Shown one piece after another: positions 35,037 to 46,846 of a stretch of DNA of 64,000 bases. Made by a program: the position numbers and the translations under genes. The notes under the pieces are model-generated. The model made no database searches and was not told the origin of the DNA. It was given only the letters and a program-made list of their open reading frames with translations. The stretch comes from Owenia fusiformis (taxonomy: Eukaryota > Annelida > Polychaeta > Sabellida > Oweniidae). The DNA is taken from positions 26,771,564 to 26,835,563 of the forward strand of contig CAIIXF020000007.1 of the NCBI GenBank assembly GCA_903813345.2, in the 5' to 3' direction. How positions within the stretch are numbered: the stretch's first letter is position 1; each line of letters begins with the position of its first letter.

Positions 35037-36716
35037 TTAATGCAAAGTTATATGTCCGTCCACAGTTAAGACTTGCGTGGTACGTGTATCTGACTTGGTG
35101 TAAGTATTTTTTTCATCTGCTGTCCCGGCTGTCCATCCGTAACGTCTGCCATATTGCAAAGTGCTCGACTTTGGAGAGCCGTCAGTCTGTAGCTTTGAAG
35201 TGTATGGAAACTGCGGCACCCTCAATGACACCACATCTATATAATCAGCTTTACCCTGAGATTGACTTATAGAATCAGTTTCACTAGCAGTGGTTTCAAT
35301 ATCGGTATTAATAATATTTTGAGCAAGAACATATTCAGCTGGTCTGTTTGTGATGATGTCTTCGACCTCAGTCCGGTTACCAACTTCGATATTTGTTTCC
35401 TGAACAGAACGATCTATTGCTTTATACTGTTTCATCCGAAGTGAAAGAGGCGAGAGTTCTCGATCGTCATTGATTTGACTTGTAGACGCTTGTGTGGCGT
35501 TCTCCTTTTGTTGTTGTCGCCGATGACTTCTAATTGGAGGCAAATCGGATTGCTTTTGTGATTTGAGCTTTGGGATGTCAAGTGTATTAGTTTTGACATC
35601 GACTACATATTGCAGCGTTGGTCGAGGCGACACTTCCGTCAAGTCTTCAGGAACCACTCGACTTCTTTCCTCTCTCTCTGGGCCTACAGTTGTAGGGTCA
35701 CGTGTCAAATACGTTGATTGGGTAAGTTCAGCAGACGGAACTACAGAGCGATTTCTGCATTTCGACGAGCAGTATAATTCCCGAAGTCTTTGATTGAATT
35801 TCTTATTTGTTGAAAATATGACTGGATTTACGGCACTGGCTAATAAATTTAACCAAGATATTAACGTCGTTAAAACGTGTGGAATTTCAACACCCTCTGG
35901 AAGGCTTAGGATTCGTATTATTGTGTATGGCGTCCATAGAAGGCCAAGGGCTAACACTATGGAGAATAAGTTTTTCATGGCTGCTAGAGTAGTTCGTCTG
36001 TAGTTCATAGGAGCCTGGTTATGCATTGTCAATCCCAGCGTCACTCCTATTGTCATTGTCATCAGAGACATTATCCTTCTCTGCGCATACGCTGCCCTTA
36101 ATATCAATACCAATAGAATCATTATCAGAGTCCCTGGTATAAACTTACAGAAAAGCTCTTCCATTATGATATACAGCATCTGGCTCTTCATATCCAACGT
36201 GCAATGAGCAACATCTTGCTGAAATACATACAACCCGTGACCAAACAACGGAGGTAGAGCAAAAACAGCAGCGTGGATCCAAATATAGAGAATCAAAAGC
36301 AATGTCGACTTCCATGTTATCCTGATTGAGTATTTCAACGGTGATGCTACCGCAATACATCGGTCCAAACTCACCAATGTTAAATTGAGCACCGAAGATG
36401 TTTCAAAAACCATTGATAAATAAGCTGTGAATTGGCATACTCCTGATACGTATAACACTTCTCCCGACCTGTGTGAAATCGCTATCAACGGCATCAAAAT
36501 GATTCCCTTTAGTAAATCTCCGACTGCTAGTGACAAAATGAAGGCGTTTGTAAAAGTCTTCAGTGCTTTTGTACGAAGTATAACAACGATAAGAGATAAG
36601 TTGCCCATCACCGTAAGTGCAGACACGGCCAGCGTCAATAGCACCCACGTCCACTTCAAAGCCACTGGATACACATGTTCAATCGTCTCTTTTTCCCAAG
36701 TTGACGCGTTTACCAT
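35037..36716 (-). CDS. Intronless orphan class A (rhodopsin-like) GPCR
   Basis: A single 559-codon frame with seven hydrophobic segments between about residues 20 and 310. TM1 has GNLSLIVV. TM2 has SLAVGDLLKG with the conserved Asp. TM3 begins with the disulfide Cys (GVCQFTAY) and ends SLDRCIAV. TM4 reads LYIWIHAAVFALPPL. A Cys follows in loop 2 (VAHCTLD). TM6 has LLWTPYTI and TM7 has SAVNPVIF. The deviations are DRC instead of DRY, WTPY lacking the Cys of CWxP, and NPVIF instead of NPxxY. The position usually Asp in amine receptors (TM3, 3.32) is Ser, so an amine ligand is unlikely. The stretch IWIHAAVFALPPLFG recalls GPR161-like orphan receptors, but that link is weak. The cytoplasmic tail is long (about 240 aa), hydrophilic and Ser/Thr-rich. 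The frame is intact, so it is probably functional, possibly derived by retroposition. The ligand is unknown. Confidence 0.9.
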   Translation of the reverse strand: MVNASTWEKETIEHVYPVALKWTWVLLTLAVSALTVMGNLSLIVVILRTKALKTFTNAFILSLAVGDLLKGIILMPLIAISHRSGEVLYVSGVCQFTAYLSMVFETSSVLNLTLVSLDRCIAVASPLKYSIRITWKSTLLLILYIWIHAAVFALPPLFGHGLYVFQQDVAHCTLDMKSQMLYIIMEELFCKFIPGTLIMILLVLILRAAYAQRRIMSLMTMTIGVTLGLTMHNQAPMNYRRTTLAAMKNLFSIVLALGLLWTPYTIIRILSLPEGVEIPHVLTTLISWLNLLASAVNPVIFSTNKKFNQRLRELYCSSKCRNRSVVPSAELTQSTYLTRDPTTVGPEREERSRVVPEDLTEVSPRPTLQYVVDVKTNTLDIPKLKSQKQSDLPPIRSHRRQQQKENATQASTSQINDDRELSPLSLRMKQYKAIDRSVQETNIEVGNRTEVEDIITNRPAEYVLAQNIINTDIETTASETDSISQSQGKADYIDVVSLRVPQFPYTSKLQTDGSPKSSTLQYGRRYGWTAGTADEKNTYTKSDTRTTQVLTVDGHITLH

Positions 36717-39355
36717 CTTTTACTAGATATCCAGTTGATGGAAAAATTATTTTCGCCTCGGTAAATTAAGACTGCCCGGTCGTTTTCACATAAGGAGTCT
36801 TAGTTTATCACCTCTCTCTACAAATGCTTTTACAACCATACGCATCAATGTCAATAAGTTTATAATTCCGTAGTTTTCTTAGAAGAACTGATGATATTTA
36901 TATTGGAGACGTCAACCTTTATGCTAGCACATCCTGCTATGTTCAATATAACTCGAGAAGACAATCCACATCTATAAGATGTCTTTTTGTTTTTATAAGC
37001 GCCCACCTTCTTAATAACGATCTAAACCATAAGCTTAATCAAATATTAGTTCATTCAATCATTTGATAGGATGGTAAATTACAAGACAAGACAAGGTACG
37101 TCGTATGTATTGTGCCCCCGTATATCCTAAATCAATCCGTGTTCTGCTGAATCTTTAGCTACCACGATCCTTGCTCTTTCTTTGAATGAGGGTATGGTGA
37201 GTACGAGAAGGCTAAGCCAGCGCAAGCTGAGTTCGAGCCTAAGCACGTCACCTCTAAGTTTCCAACGAGACAGACGATTATATATATTATCACTTAATTA
37301 TGTCATGTTGTATGACGGATACAACGCTCCCGATGCCAATATCTAGAACTTAAAGGGTGAGGGTATTTAGTCAATGTTGTATGTATTATTTATCTGTGTC
37401 AATGATTCCTATCCTTGGTTCAAGGCAAATGGTATTTTCCATAAGCTCAGGTTGGCCTGAATTTGAAGGAGGATGTCTGTTTTAGTCAATTCTGTTAGAG
37501 CTCTTAGCGTATCCATTCCCTGTTAGCGAAATTGTGAATTGCGCTTCACCAGGCTTTATAGTACGTCTATCTGTATATGGCATCAAAGTGTAAGTGTCCT
37601 GTAGTTCACTTCATCATTTTCAGATGATCAGCCATGTATCACTTATATCAATTAAACGATGGATAACCTGTCGAGAACCTGGTGCAGTCGCATTAGTAGC
37701 CAATTCTTCAAGTCTTATTACTCTCTCATTAGCTCTCTTTATATCATACCTTTATATTTTTCTTCTTGACAACTATGCCCCGAAGCTGTTATCAAAATGC
37801 GGATCAATCCAGATGATGCCGTTTCTTTCTGTTATGACAGTATGATTAAGTCTCTTGTGATGGCAGAAAATTGCATATTAATTTGCTGTTATTGCTTTCG
37901 CATATGTATGATCGATCACAATTAGTGTTCGGCTACACTCAGCACATTCAGCTCAAAATCACTCGACGAAACAATTACAGCTCATAATCCCCATAACAAT
38001 TAATAACATAACAGCTTTCCATCATGATAAACCATGACATCTAATTTCTTCTCAGCCCTGAGATGTTTCAGGTGAAACAGAAAGATGCTTTGGGTATCAG
38101 AATGACAGCTTTCAGCTTATGGGAAGTTTGATTAACTTTGTTTAATTTTCAGAAACAATTTAGTTACTGCAAAGTGTATCATCATTAATCTAGCTAAAAT
38201 GTACCCTAGTTTCTTGATTCACCGAAAAAACATTCACGATTTATTGAAAAGGGTGCAATAATGCCACATTTGTATCATTTCTATAAAATCTGGAAAATGT
38301 ACCTCCACTTGTAATCGGTGGCAGGTAACCAAGGACATCTTGTTCACAAGGTTTCTGTTACTCCAACTTGGAATTCGAAGATGAACCAAGGATGAAGACT
38401 TGGAAATTACCTTTCTTCGTTCTGGTAACAAAGCGGTGGGAATGATTCAAAATGCAGAATGTTAAGAATTTAGATGACTCAGCTATGACATCGGTAAATG
38501 ATGCATTGATGCCATCTGAAGGACTGTTCTACTTTTCACTCGCAATAACAATAAGACGAAATGCTAATATTAAACAGAGCTAGGGTACAGCTAATCCTAT
38601 ATTAATACAGTATAAAAAGCGTCCTAAGGAGAAAAATTAACATCAATCATTGTTATAAAGATAATTAGAGACAGATTGAGCTCATTTGTGGAACCTTCGG
38701 ACTTATTTCTCGAATGCATCAATTTCCATCAATTAGCACGCGTTCAATAAGAAACCCCAAGGAGAATGGCAGTTGTTCATATCTATCCCGATCCATCCTA
38801 TCTTAGAAGGTTGATCCACGTTGTCATAGCAATCACTTACCATTGATTTCATTGGTCAATAATCGAGGTTTCATCCATTAATCTTAATCATTACCTTTTC
38901 TGATTACACAAAAAGGCTTCTACGGACGTTGACGGTTCTTTGTTTTCGACCGCTGTTGACTATCAATGTAATGTTTTCCATAGCCATGATAATATGCTAG
39001 TGCCTAGTTCTATTCCTTCAGTCAATATTTAAAGAGGTACTATTTTTCATCATCAACACCCTTGTCACAACCGAACGCATAAAGTGAATGAGAGTCTACA
39101 CTGTCAAATGCTTCATATAACTGTAATCTTATATTTTGAAAGTTATCTGCGGGAATATACTGTTAGGTTAATCCCCCTAAGGTAAGGGGGTAACGGGATG
39201 GACAAAGACCGAGCCTGGATGAAAAATCCTATAACGGGTACTCTTCTGGCTATAGTGATCCCCGGGTTTTTAAGAGCTGTGCGTTGTTTTGGTGGTGTAA
39301 GGTGATTCAGAATTTGATTGTAAAATTCCTTTTTATGTTATGGTCTCCGTTCCGT

Positions 39356-40050
39356 CTTACAAGTTCCAATAACTTAACAAATACTGTTTAGACCGACTTC
39401 AATTTTTGTTCAAAATCTTCTACACGTTTTCGGAAGTTCAGATCTGACTTAAGATTTGAGATTTGACCTCCAATGACCTTCTCAAGGTCAAAAGAGGTCA
39501 AAAGGTCTTTTTTCAACTTGCTTCAAATTGACTTCTTACAACTTCCAATAATTTAACAAATACTGTTTAGACTGACTTCAATTTTTTTTAAATCTACAAG
39601 TTTTCAGAAGTTCAAATCTGACTTTATATTCGATTTGATCTTCAGTGACCTTTTCAAGGTAAAAAAGGTCAAAAAGGTATTTTTTCAAGTTGCTTCAAAT
39701 TGACCATTTTTTCAAAATCATCTGCAAGTTATCAAAAGTTCAAATCTGACTTTAAGATTTGAGATTTAAACTTCAACGACATTCTCAAGGTAAAAACAGT
39801 TAAAAGATCTTTTTTCAACCTGCTTCAAATTGACCAATTGTTTTCAAAATCATATACAAGTTCTCAGAAGTTCACATCTGGCTAGAAATTTGACCTTCAA
39901 TGATATTCTCAAGGTCAAAAAAGATGTGACCTTCAATGACCTTCTCAAGGTCAAAAAAGGTCAAAATGTATTTTTTCATTTTGCTTCAAATTGACCAATT
40001 TTTTTCAAAATCATCTACAAGTTCTCAGAAGTTCACACCTGACTTTATAA
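39356..40050 (+). repeat. Divergent tandem repeat with TGACCTTCTCAAGGTCA core
   Basis: About four units of 130-180 bp. Each contains GAAGTTCAAATCTGACTTTA, a TGACCTTC/TCAAGGTCA block, AAAAGGTC repeats and TTGCTTCAAATTGACC. Units differ by substitutions and length changes, so the array is old. Non-coding. Confidence 0.8.
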
Positions 40051-40059
40051 TATTGTGAG

Positions 40060-40111
40060 GAACTACATGTAGGTAGTGACATTTTGTCATGTTAATGCCT
40101 TGTTGCTTCTT
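40060..40111 (+). repeat. GTGGTGACA dispersed element, partial copy 6
   Basis: Only the 3' part remains: GTAGTGACATTTTGTCATG and TTAATGCCTTGTTGC. Confidence 0.45.
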
Positions 40112-40327
40112 TATAAGAGCTTCATCTACATACATATGACTAGTAACAAGGTGCTATTTTAAGAATATATTTTATTCTTTAAGTACATTCACATCCCTTG
40201 GGGTCAAGTACATGTACAAAAATTATAACAATTATAAAGGAAGGAAAAAAGACATTTACATGTAAAAAACTACATAACTATTAATATTACTATTAATGAT
40301 GATGATGCATTGGTGCACTAGAGATAT

Positions 40328-40437
40328 AGCTATTATATATACGGGATGTAATTCATTTCCATTTTAATTCTGATGACAAATGAGCTATTATATATACGGG
40401 ATGTAATTCATTTCCATTTTAATTCTGATGACAAATG
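40328..40437 (+). repeat. Exact 55-bp tandem duplication
   Basis: The 55-bp unit beginning AGCTATTATATATACGGGAT occurs twice, at 40328-40382 and 40383-40437, with no difference seen. This indicates a recent duplication or an assembly artefact. Confidence 0.85.
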
Positions 40438-41160
40438 TGTTGGTTTTTATATTAAAAATCTAAACTTATAAATGGTTCTTTCCGGAAAGATTCAAAAACA
40501 ATTAATAAGAAGTTTATAAGATTCACACGTTTTACAAAACTACAATGTACTATACTATTCTAGTAATTAATTTTCCATGAATCCTGTATGGCATCTTAAA
40601 ATACATGACAGGTTTACTTCAAGGAAAGCTAACATAATGAGTTTTACTAATGTGTTACTTTGGGATTATTTCGTGACAGGAAGATGCGTTGACTACATGT
40701 AAGAGGAGGGTGATATTCTAGAATCCATTTGCTATATGAACTTCGAGAGGATCTTCTGTACAAAGAGATAGGTTCACTTACGAATTCTGGGACATTCCCT
40801 TCTTTTATAAGAGCAAATCTCAACCAATTCGATGACCAAAAATATATATGTCTATTGACACTAGAAGTACATATTCTATAAGCATTCCCTATAGTGAAAT
40901 CAAAATCACTTTAGGGACTTTACAGACATGGTTGAAATGCTTTCAAATCGCAGTCAAACGCCCTGGTTCAGGGAGACTTAAGAAGGCATTTTGACCATGA
41001 CAGTAAAGTCCCTGGAGTGATTTTGATGAAACTCCAGAAATTCACCACACATTGAATGAGGATAATTTGTGCCAAATCTGAAGCGCCAAAACACCATGGT
41101 TAGAAAGTTATTTGGTTTTATTGCTGTGGCAGTCACTTCTGACTGCGTTTTCATATTTTC

Positions 41161-41490
41161 CTAGTACAACTGTCATTTGAGCAGGTGTCCAAGGCATCAT
41201 GTTTTACAACTTACTGACAACAGGAGCTATACATACACAGTCTTTTCTTTCTTTCCTGAAAAAATGAACATAATTGAATTAGTATTTTCCAAGATATAGT
41301 GATTTCCATTCGCGTTTTTCGTTTTTTGCTAGTACAACTGTCTTTGGAACAAGTGTCCAATACATCATGTTTTACAACTAACTAACAACAGGGGCTATAC
41401 ATACACAGTCTCTCCTTTCTTTCCTGAAAAAATGAACATATTTGGAAAAGTATTTTCCAAGATATAGCGATTTCTTTGGGTTGCGTTTTT
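41161..41490 (+). repeat. 168-bp tandem duplication
   Basis: CTAGTACAACTGTC...GTGTCCAA...CATCATGTTTTACAAC...GAAAAAATGAACATA...TATTTTCCAAGATATAG appears at 41161 and again at 41329, with about 10 percent divergence. The downstream border TTTGAACACCCAGTA resembles a worn mariner-type terminus. Confidence 0.7.
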
Positions 41491-44400
41491 CTTTGAACAC
41501 CCAGTATTTGTGCATCAACTTATTGACTTTAAATAGGAAAATACCACTATCTTGAACAAACAGTTAATGGTAAACATGAACAAAACAATACTATTATAAT
41601 TCGAAACTGATAATGAACGATAATCAGAGAAAGGAATAACATTTTCAAAAACGTTTATTCTAGACTGATAATTAAAGGGATAATCAGAGATAGGAATATC
41701 ATTTTCAAAAACGTCTCTTAATAAGATCCCATGCTAATGTCATTGTAATCGTATTAGTACACGTTAATTGGGTCGTAGCCTAAATAGGAACAGAGTGTAA
41801 TCTGTTAAAGCAGTAACAACAGTCTCAATAACGTGACGTAGAAATGATTACGTCCCATCTCTTGACCCATGCTTATACACTCGCGTCCAATATTTGGCAA
41901 CCAAAACTACCCATTGGGTAGCATGTTTAAGTTAAAGTTTGAATTTAAATTCATTTCCTCAGTTAAAATATGGTACTAGTATGCAGATATAATTTTGAGA
42001 ACATAGCTTAATACAATGTAATATATACATGACCGCGATCTATAAGTGAGTTTAGGGAGTGTCCATCTTTTGGAGAGGAGTGTATATATACGCTAGGATC
42101 TGAGGCCCAGGAATACGTTAAAAATGTTTAAAACGTCCCCTAGTGTACTGAGTTGGTAATGCGTGGTGTATACATGTATATTATACTATCTTTTACTACA
42201 GAATACTTACATGTATAAGAATAAGACTGTGTTTTTTTTATTCATGACTATATACCCGGGCCTCAGGCTAGGATGAAGAAACGAATATTGACTATTCTTA
42301 AAATAGTTTGCAGGTTTGTTTAGTAGGGAGCCAAGGGGCATTAAAAGTGGATCCTATGACCCAACTAATAAGAACTCAAAAAGCATATACCAAATTAAAG
42401 CTTAGATTCATGTCAGGTTTTTCACCCTACCCTTCATAGTCTTGAACTAGGATCTGTTGCTGATTCTTCGCATCAGCCTCGCTGCCATTCGATATATATC
42501 AGGCCCAAAGATTCCCCAAGGGGGGGGGGGTGACTTTCGCCGTAAGCTGAGGGGGTCTGGGAGCATAATGCCCCCGCCTAACGCCCTCCCCCCTCTTCGG
42601 ACGGGCTTTTATACTCATCACATCTTTCTGTTTCACAGAAACATGACTGAGAAGAAATGAGATATCGGTTTATCATGCCTCGTTGCTACAGTATAAAAAG
42701 ATCGTTAAAAAGTAATGCCATACTATAGTCGATGAAGAAGTCTGAAATGCAATCATGCGCATTAGTTTGACTGATAATGAGGAAAACTCACGTGACAATT
42801 GCTGTTAATGACTCCATCTTCTCACTCCAGTGAATGGAATAATGATTAATGATTATTGTTATTTGATAACACCTGATTTCAATCATTTTTATCGATGCTA
42901 CAGGTGAGCTATCCGGCTTGCATTTAGGCCCTCCTTTTAACCGTCAAAGCTCTTTGCTGTTTTTGCTGCCATGTGTGTTAACAACTAGGTTTACAATCAT
43001 TTTGCCAAATAATCAAATAATTGATCACATAATTCTCTTTATTCGTCTCTTGCATTTTATTCACCAGATACCCTCTTTATATGAACGCTTTGTAGAGAAG
43101 TACTTTCTTCAATATGCTTCTTCAGGAGGAACTCAGAATACAGAAACGGGTCAATACTCAATAGGGCTTGCTAACTCAATCTACTGGTAAATTTACGACT
43201 TCACTTACCCGTCATATTTTCTCAGAACTCGTCTCTTTAATCGTCTTAATGAAATAAGATAGCGTTAAGCATGCAACTCAACCTAAATGATTTTAATAAG
43301 TCGGATATAACATGACGGACCGGTTAACAAAAGGAGATGCGTGTGACACAAACAAAAGGTTTTGACGTGATTTACCTGTTTACAAGATTTTGCGTTCTTA
43401 TAATCAAACTAATTTTCGAACTACGAGGGTTGATAATTTATTGTTAGCTTCGATGTGGTTCATTTGAGCTGTTGTTGGTGTCAAATGAAAGATAAGGTTC
43501 TTATCAATACATTGGACATACTATGAAATTCAAATGTATGTCTTTATTTCGCCCAGAAATGTTGAAAATACGCAAAGTGGGCCTTTAAGAGAGATTTTTT
43601 CACAGCAACTTAAGAGGGTAATAGTTATTTGTGCATGCTCAAGGATTGTGGTTTCTTTAGATAACAAATAAACAGAGGCAAAAACCCTTAGCTATCCAAC
43701 ATCCTTTGTTTACATTTGATAAAACATGAAAATTGTTGGAAAAATGTGAGTAAAATGAAATTCTAGTTTTTAGTACGGATTTCACTTGTGAGCGACTCGT
43801 ATTTTAGTCACGAATAGAACAGGTCAATGCCGTCCATAATATCCCAAAACAAACTGTTCGATGCTTTAAAGAAGGGAAGGAGCAGTATGCCCTGTTAATA
43901 ATCAAAGATTCGAACAGGAAAATCCGGCTACGGACAAGAATACAAAACTGGACATGAATATTCCAAAATAATTCCACGGTTGGTTGCAAAGTTTCTGAAC
44001 CCTGTGAACTGTGGCCAATATTGAACAATTTGAACCAAGATTGCTATGGGATAAATAGATCATCCTATAATCTCTTTATATCCAACATTTGGAGGATATG
44101 CCAAATTGTGCTGCCATCTTTAAATGACCACTGTTTTAAGATTGATCAGAGAAGATAATTGTTATGCTCCTGTGCACGTCGAAGTTTGGTCCTTGAAATG
44201 TCTTACACATTATGATGCTCAATCTAGCCACCACTGTAAGGCAATATGATGGAAATAAGTCAAAATAAAGATGAAGAGTTATTAAGCTAGCCGTACACCA
44301 ATGAGACATGTTGGGACATCAAGGGAGTTATTGAGTAAAATATTTTCATGGAGGGACAAAACGGACAATGCCCAATCGGTGTACGGCAACCTTTAGCGAT

Positions 44401-44805
44401 GTAATGATGGCCTGAGCATTGTTTATACCTGCTATGTAATGCAAGGGTCACAAACACGGCACTTAACGTATCTCGTCTCAATTGTTTTGTTATCTAACTG
44501 AAGTATCAGTCACATTAACAAAAGATATTATACACAGTGTCTTCTGCTGTGACTTTCTGACATGACAATTCATACTCATATGGGTTGACGTGCAAATGAA
44601 TGAGTAAAAAGAAAATCCAGGATTTAAGGAAACATCGAGAGGAGACTGTAAATGCGTTACTCATATGAACTATATTCTAAAGAACGAAGAATTAAAGTGT
44701 CTTTGAAGAATTTTAACGAGATCTTCAACTGTAAGGAGAAAATACGCAATAATAAACACTTTTCTGTGAAAACAATTTTGAAGTATACGTTACCTGGAAT
44801 GTTTT

Positions 44806-44820
44806 TGAATATATATATTC
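44806..44820 (+). promoter_or_regulatory. TATA-like element upstream of mucin-like gene
   Basis: GAATATATATATTCC lies about 85-100 bp before the start codon at 44903, a reasonable TATA distance for a short 5' UTR. Confidence 0.35.
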
Positions 44821-44902
44821 CATGAAGGCCCAGACACCGGGATTATTACTCGATATATTATTACTCGATAGCCATAACTTTAACGGACTTTAAAATTCCA
44901 CC

Positions 44903-46846
44903 ATGGCTTCTTGCAGACGATCACGTTCGTTATGCGATACCTTAATGCTTCTGACAAAGATGACACTATTTTTGCTCGTGTGTGCAACAATTACTGAAGG
45001 ACAAACTACATTGACAACAATTATGACAGCCAATGCCACTACAACATATAAGACCCCGACAACAACCAGGGTCCGCACAACAGTCAAAGCCGCAACAACC
45101 AAGGCCGCAACAACAATCAAGGCCCAAACAGCAACTACGGTTCCTACAACAATAAAGGCGCTTACAACAACAAAAGCCCCTACAACAGTTAAGGCCTCTA
45201 CAACACCTAAAGCCCCTACCACAACCAAGGCTCCTACGACTACTGATGCGCCAACGACAACTCCCAAACCAAGTTCAACTCTCAAACCAACCTCAACTCC
45301 AAAACCAACCACAACTTCTAAACCAACAGCGGCTCCTAAACCAACCACAACTCCTAAACCAACCACAACTCCAAAACCAACCACAACTCTTAAACCAACC
45401 ACAACTCCCAAACCAACCACAACTCTTAAACCAACCACAACTCCAAAACCAACCACAACTCCAAAATCGACCACATCTCCCAAACCAACCACAACTCCAA
45501 AACCAACCACAACTCCCAAACCAACCACAACTCTTAAACCAACCACAACTCCCAAACCGACCACAGCTCCCAAACCAATCACAACTCCAAAACCAACCAC
45601 AACTCCCAAACCAACCACAACTCTTAAACCAACCACAACTCCAAAACCAACCACAACTCCAAAATCGACCACATCTCCCAAACCAACCACAACTCCAAAA
45701 CCAACCACAACTCCCAAACCAACCACAACTCTTAAACCAACCACAACTCCCAAACCGACCACAGCTCCCAAACCAATCACAACTCCAAAACCAACCACAA
45801 CTCCCAAACCAACCACAACTCCTAAACCAACCACAACTCCTAAACCAACCACAACTCCAAAACCAACCACAACTCCAAAACCAACCACAACTCCTAAACC
45901 AACCACAACTCCCAAACCAACCACAACTCTTAAACCAACCACAACTCCCAAACCAACCACAACTCTAAAACCAACTACAACTCCAAAACCAACCACAACT
46001 CCCAAACCAACCACAACTCCCAAACCAACCACAACTCCAAAATCGACCACATCTCCCAAACCAACCACAACTCTAAAACCAACCACAACTCTTAAACCAA
46101 CCACAACTCCCAAACCAACCACAACTCCCAAACCAACCACAACTCCCAAACCGACCACATCTCCCAAACCAACCACCACCCCCACAACTCCTAAACCAAC
46201 CACAACTCCCAAACCAACCACAACTCTTAAACCAACCACAACTCTTAAACCAACCACAACTCCCAAACCAACCACAACTCTTAAACCAACCACAACTCCC
46301 AAACCAACCACAACTCTAAAACCAACCACAACTCCAAAACCAACCACAACTCCAAAATCGACCACATCTCCCAAACCAACCACAACTCTAAAACCAACCA
46401 CAACTCCCCAACCAACCACAACTCCTAAACCAACCACGACTCCAAAACCAACCACAACTATCAAACCAACCATAACTACAGCAACAAATATTCCTACAAC
46501 AACTAAGGGCCCTACGTCAACTGTTTTAACAACACTTTTAAGTGTATCAACTGTAAGAAATCCGTCTACTTCGCAAACAACTACTACAACAGTTGAATCG
46601 AACACATCTGGATATTTAAATCAAGTTAGACTAGAAACTTGGTCTATAATACTCATTGCCATAGGCGCTTTCATTCTCGTTGTTTTCATAGCAATAATTG
46701 CGTACATGTTATTATACCGAAAAGCTAAACGTTATGCCGTGCATCTTGTGGACGATGATAACAAGATTGCAATGAAAGAAACTCCAAACGTGGGAGAATC
46801 TTATCCAACTTATAAACATAACAAAGATAATTATGGATACGTATGA
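44903..46846 (+). CDS. Mucin-like type I membrane protein, Thr/Pro-repeat ectodomain
   Basis: Single exon, 647 aa, start in strong context (CCACCATGG). A signal peptide is visible at about residues 15-33 (TLFLLVCATITEG). A Thr-rich region leads into roughly 67 copies of a six-residue unit such as KPTTTP or KPTTTL (about residues 120-525), ideal for dense O-glycosylation. A less regular Ser/Thr stalk follows. The transmembrane helix is about 580-604 (SIILIAIGAFILVVFIAIIA). The 43-residue cytoplasmic tail starts YRKAKRYAVHLVDDD and ends with several Tyr (ESYPTYKHNKDNYGYV). AATAAA at 47054-47059 is a likely poly(A) signal. The repeats make all three plus frames and the antisense open; the frame with signal peptide and membrane helix is the real one. 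The rod-like ectodomain suggests a cell-surface barrier or adhesion role; this is inference. Confidence 0.88.
   Translation: MASCRRSRSLCDTLMLLTKMTLFLLVCATITEGQTTLTTIMTANATTTYKTPTTTRVRTTVKAATTKAATTIKAQTATTVPTTIKALTTTKAPTTVKASTTPKAPTTTKAPTTTDAPTTTPKPSSTLKPTSTPKPTTTSKPTAAPKPTTTPKPTTTPKPTTTLKPTTTPKPTTTLKPTTTPKPTTTPKSTTSPKPTTTPKPTTTPKPTTTLKPTTTPKPTTAPKPITTPKPTTTPKPTTTLKPTTTPKPTTTPKSTTSPKPTTTPKPTTTPKPTTTLKPTTTPKPTTAPKPITTPKPTTTPKPTTTPKPTTTPKPTTTPKPTTTPKPTTTPKPTTTPKPTTTLKPTTTPKPTTTLKPTTTPKPTTTPKPTTTPKPTTTPKSTTSPKPTTTLKPTTTLKPTTTPKPTTTPKPTTTPKPTTSPKPTTTPTTPKPTTTPKPTTTLKPTTTLKPTTTPKPTTTLKPTTTPKPTTTLKPTTTPKPTTTPKSTTSPKPTTTLKPTTTPQPTTTPKPTTTPKPTTTIKPTITTATNIPTTTKGPTSTVLTTLLSVSTVRNPSTSQTTTTTVESNTSGYLNQVRLETWSIILIAIGAFILVVFIAIIAYMLLYRKAKRYAVHLVDDDNKIAMKETPNVGESYPTYKHNKDNYGYV
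45262..46475 (+). repeat. 18-bp coding minisatellite with 198-bp higher-order unit
   Basis: The unit CCAACCACAACTCCCAAA (and CTTAAA, CCAAAA variants) encodes Pro-Thr-Thr-Thr-Pro-Lys. A marker variant CCAAAATCGACCACATCTCC recurs at 45461 and 45659, exactly 198 bp (11 units) apart, with identical variants between. It appears again near 46036 and 46350. Confidence 0.9.

Larger units (their letters stand above)
36717..44805. other. Gene-poor intergenic region of about 8 kb
   Basis: No convincing exon. Contains the tandem array at 39356-40050, a partial GTGGTGACA element at 40060-40111, a 55-bp duplication at 40328-40437, a 168-bp duplication at 41161-41490, a roughly 75-bp near-duplication at 41600-41710, and a G-run/C-run-rich patch at 42510-42600. 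A small inverted pair (CCGTACACCAAT / ATCGGTGTACGG) lies at about 44290-44395. The remaining AT-rich sequence shows nothing I recognise. Confidence 0.4.

Noticed and set aside
44890..46605. Antisense Val/Gly-rich and second plus-frame Gln/Pro-rich open frames over the mucin
   Set aside because: They are shadows of the 18-bp coding repeat. Only the + frame starting at 44903 has a signal peptide, a membrane helix and a normal tail.
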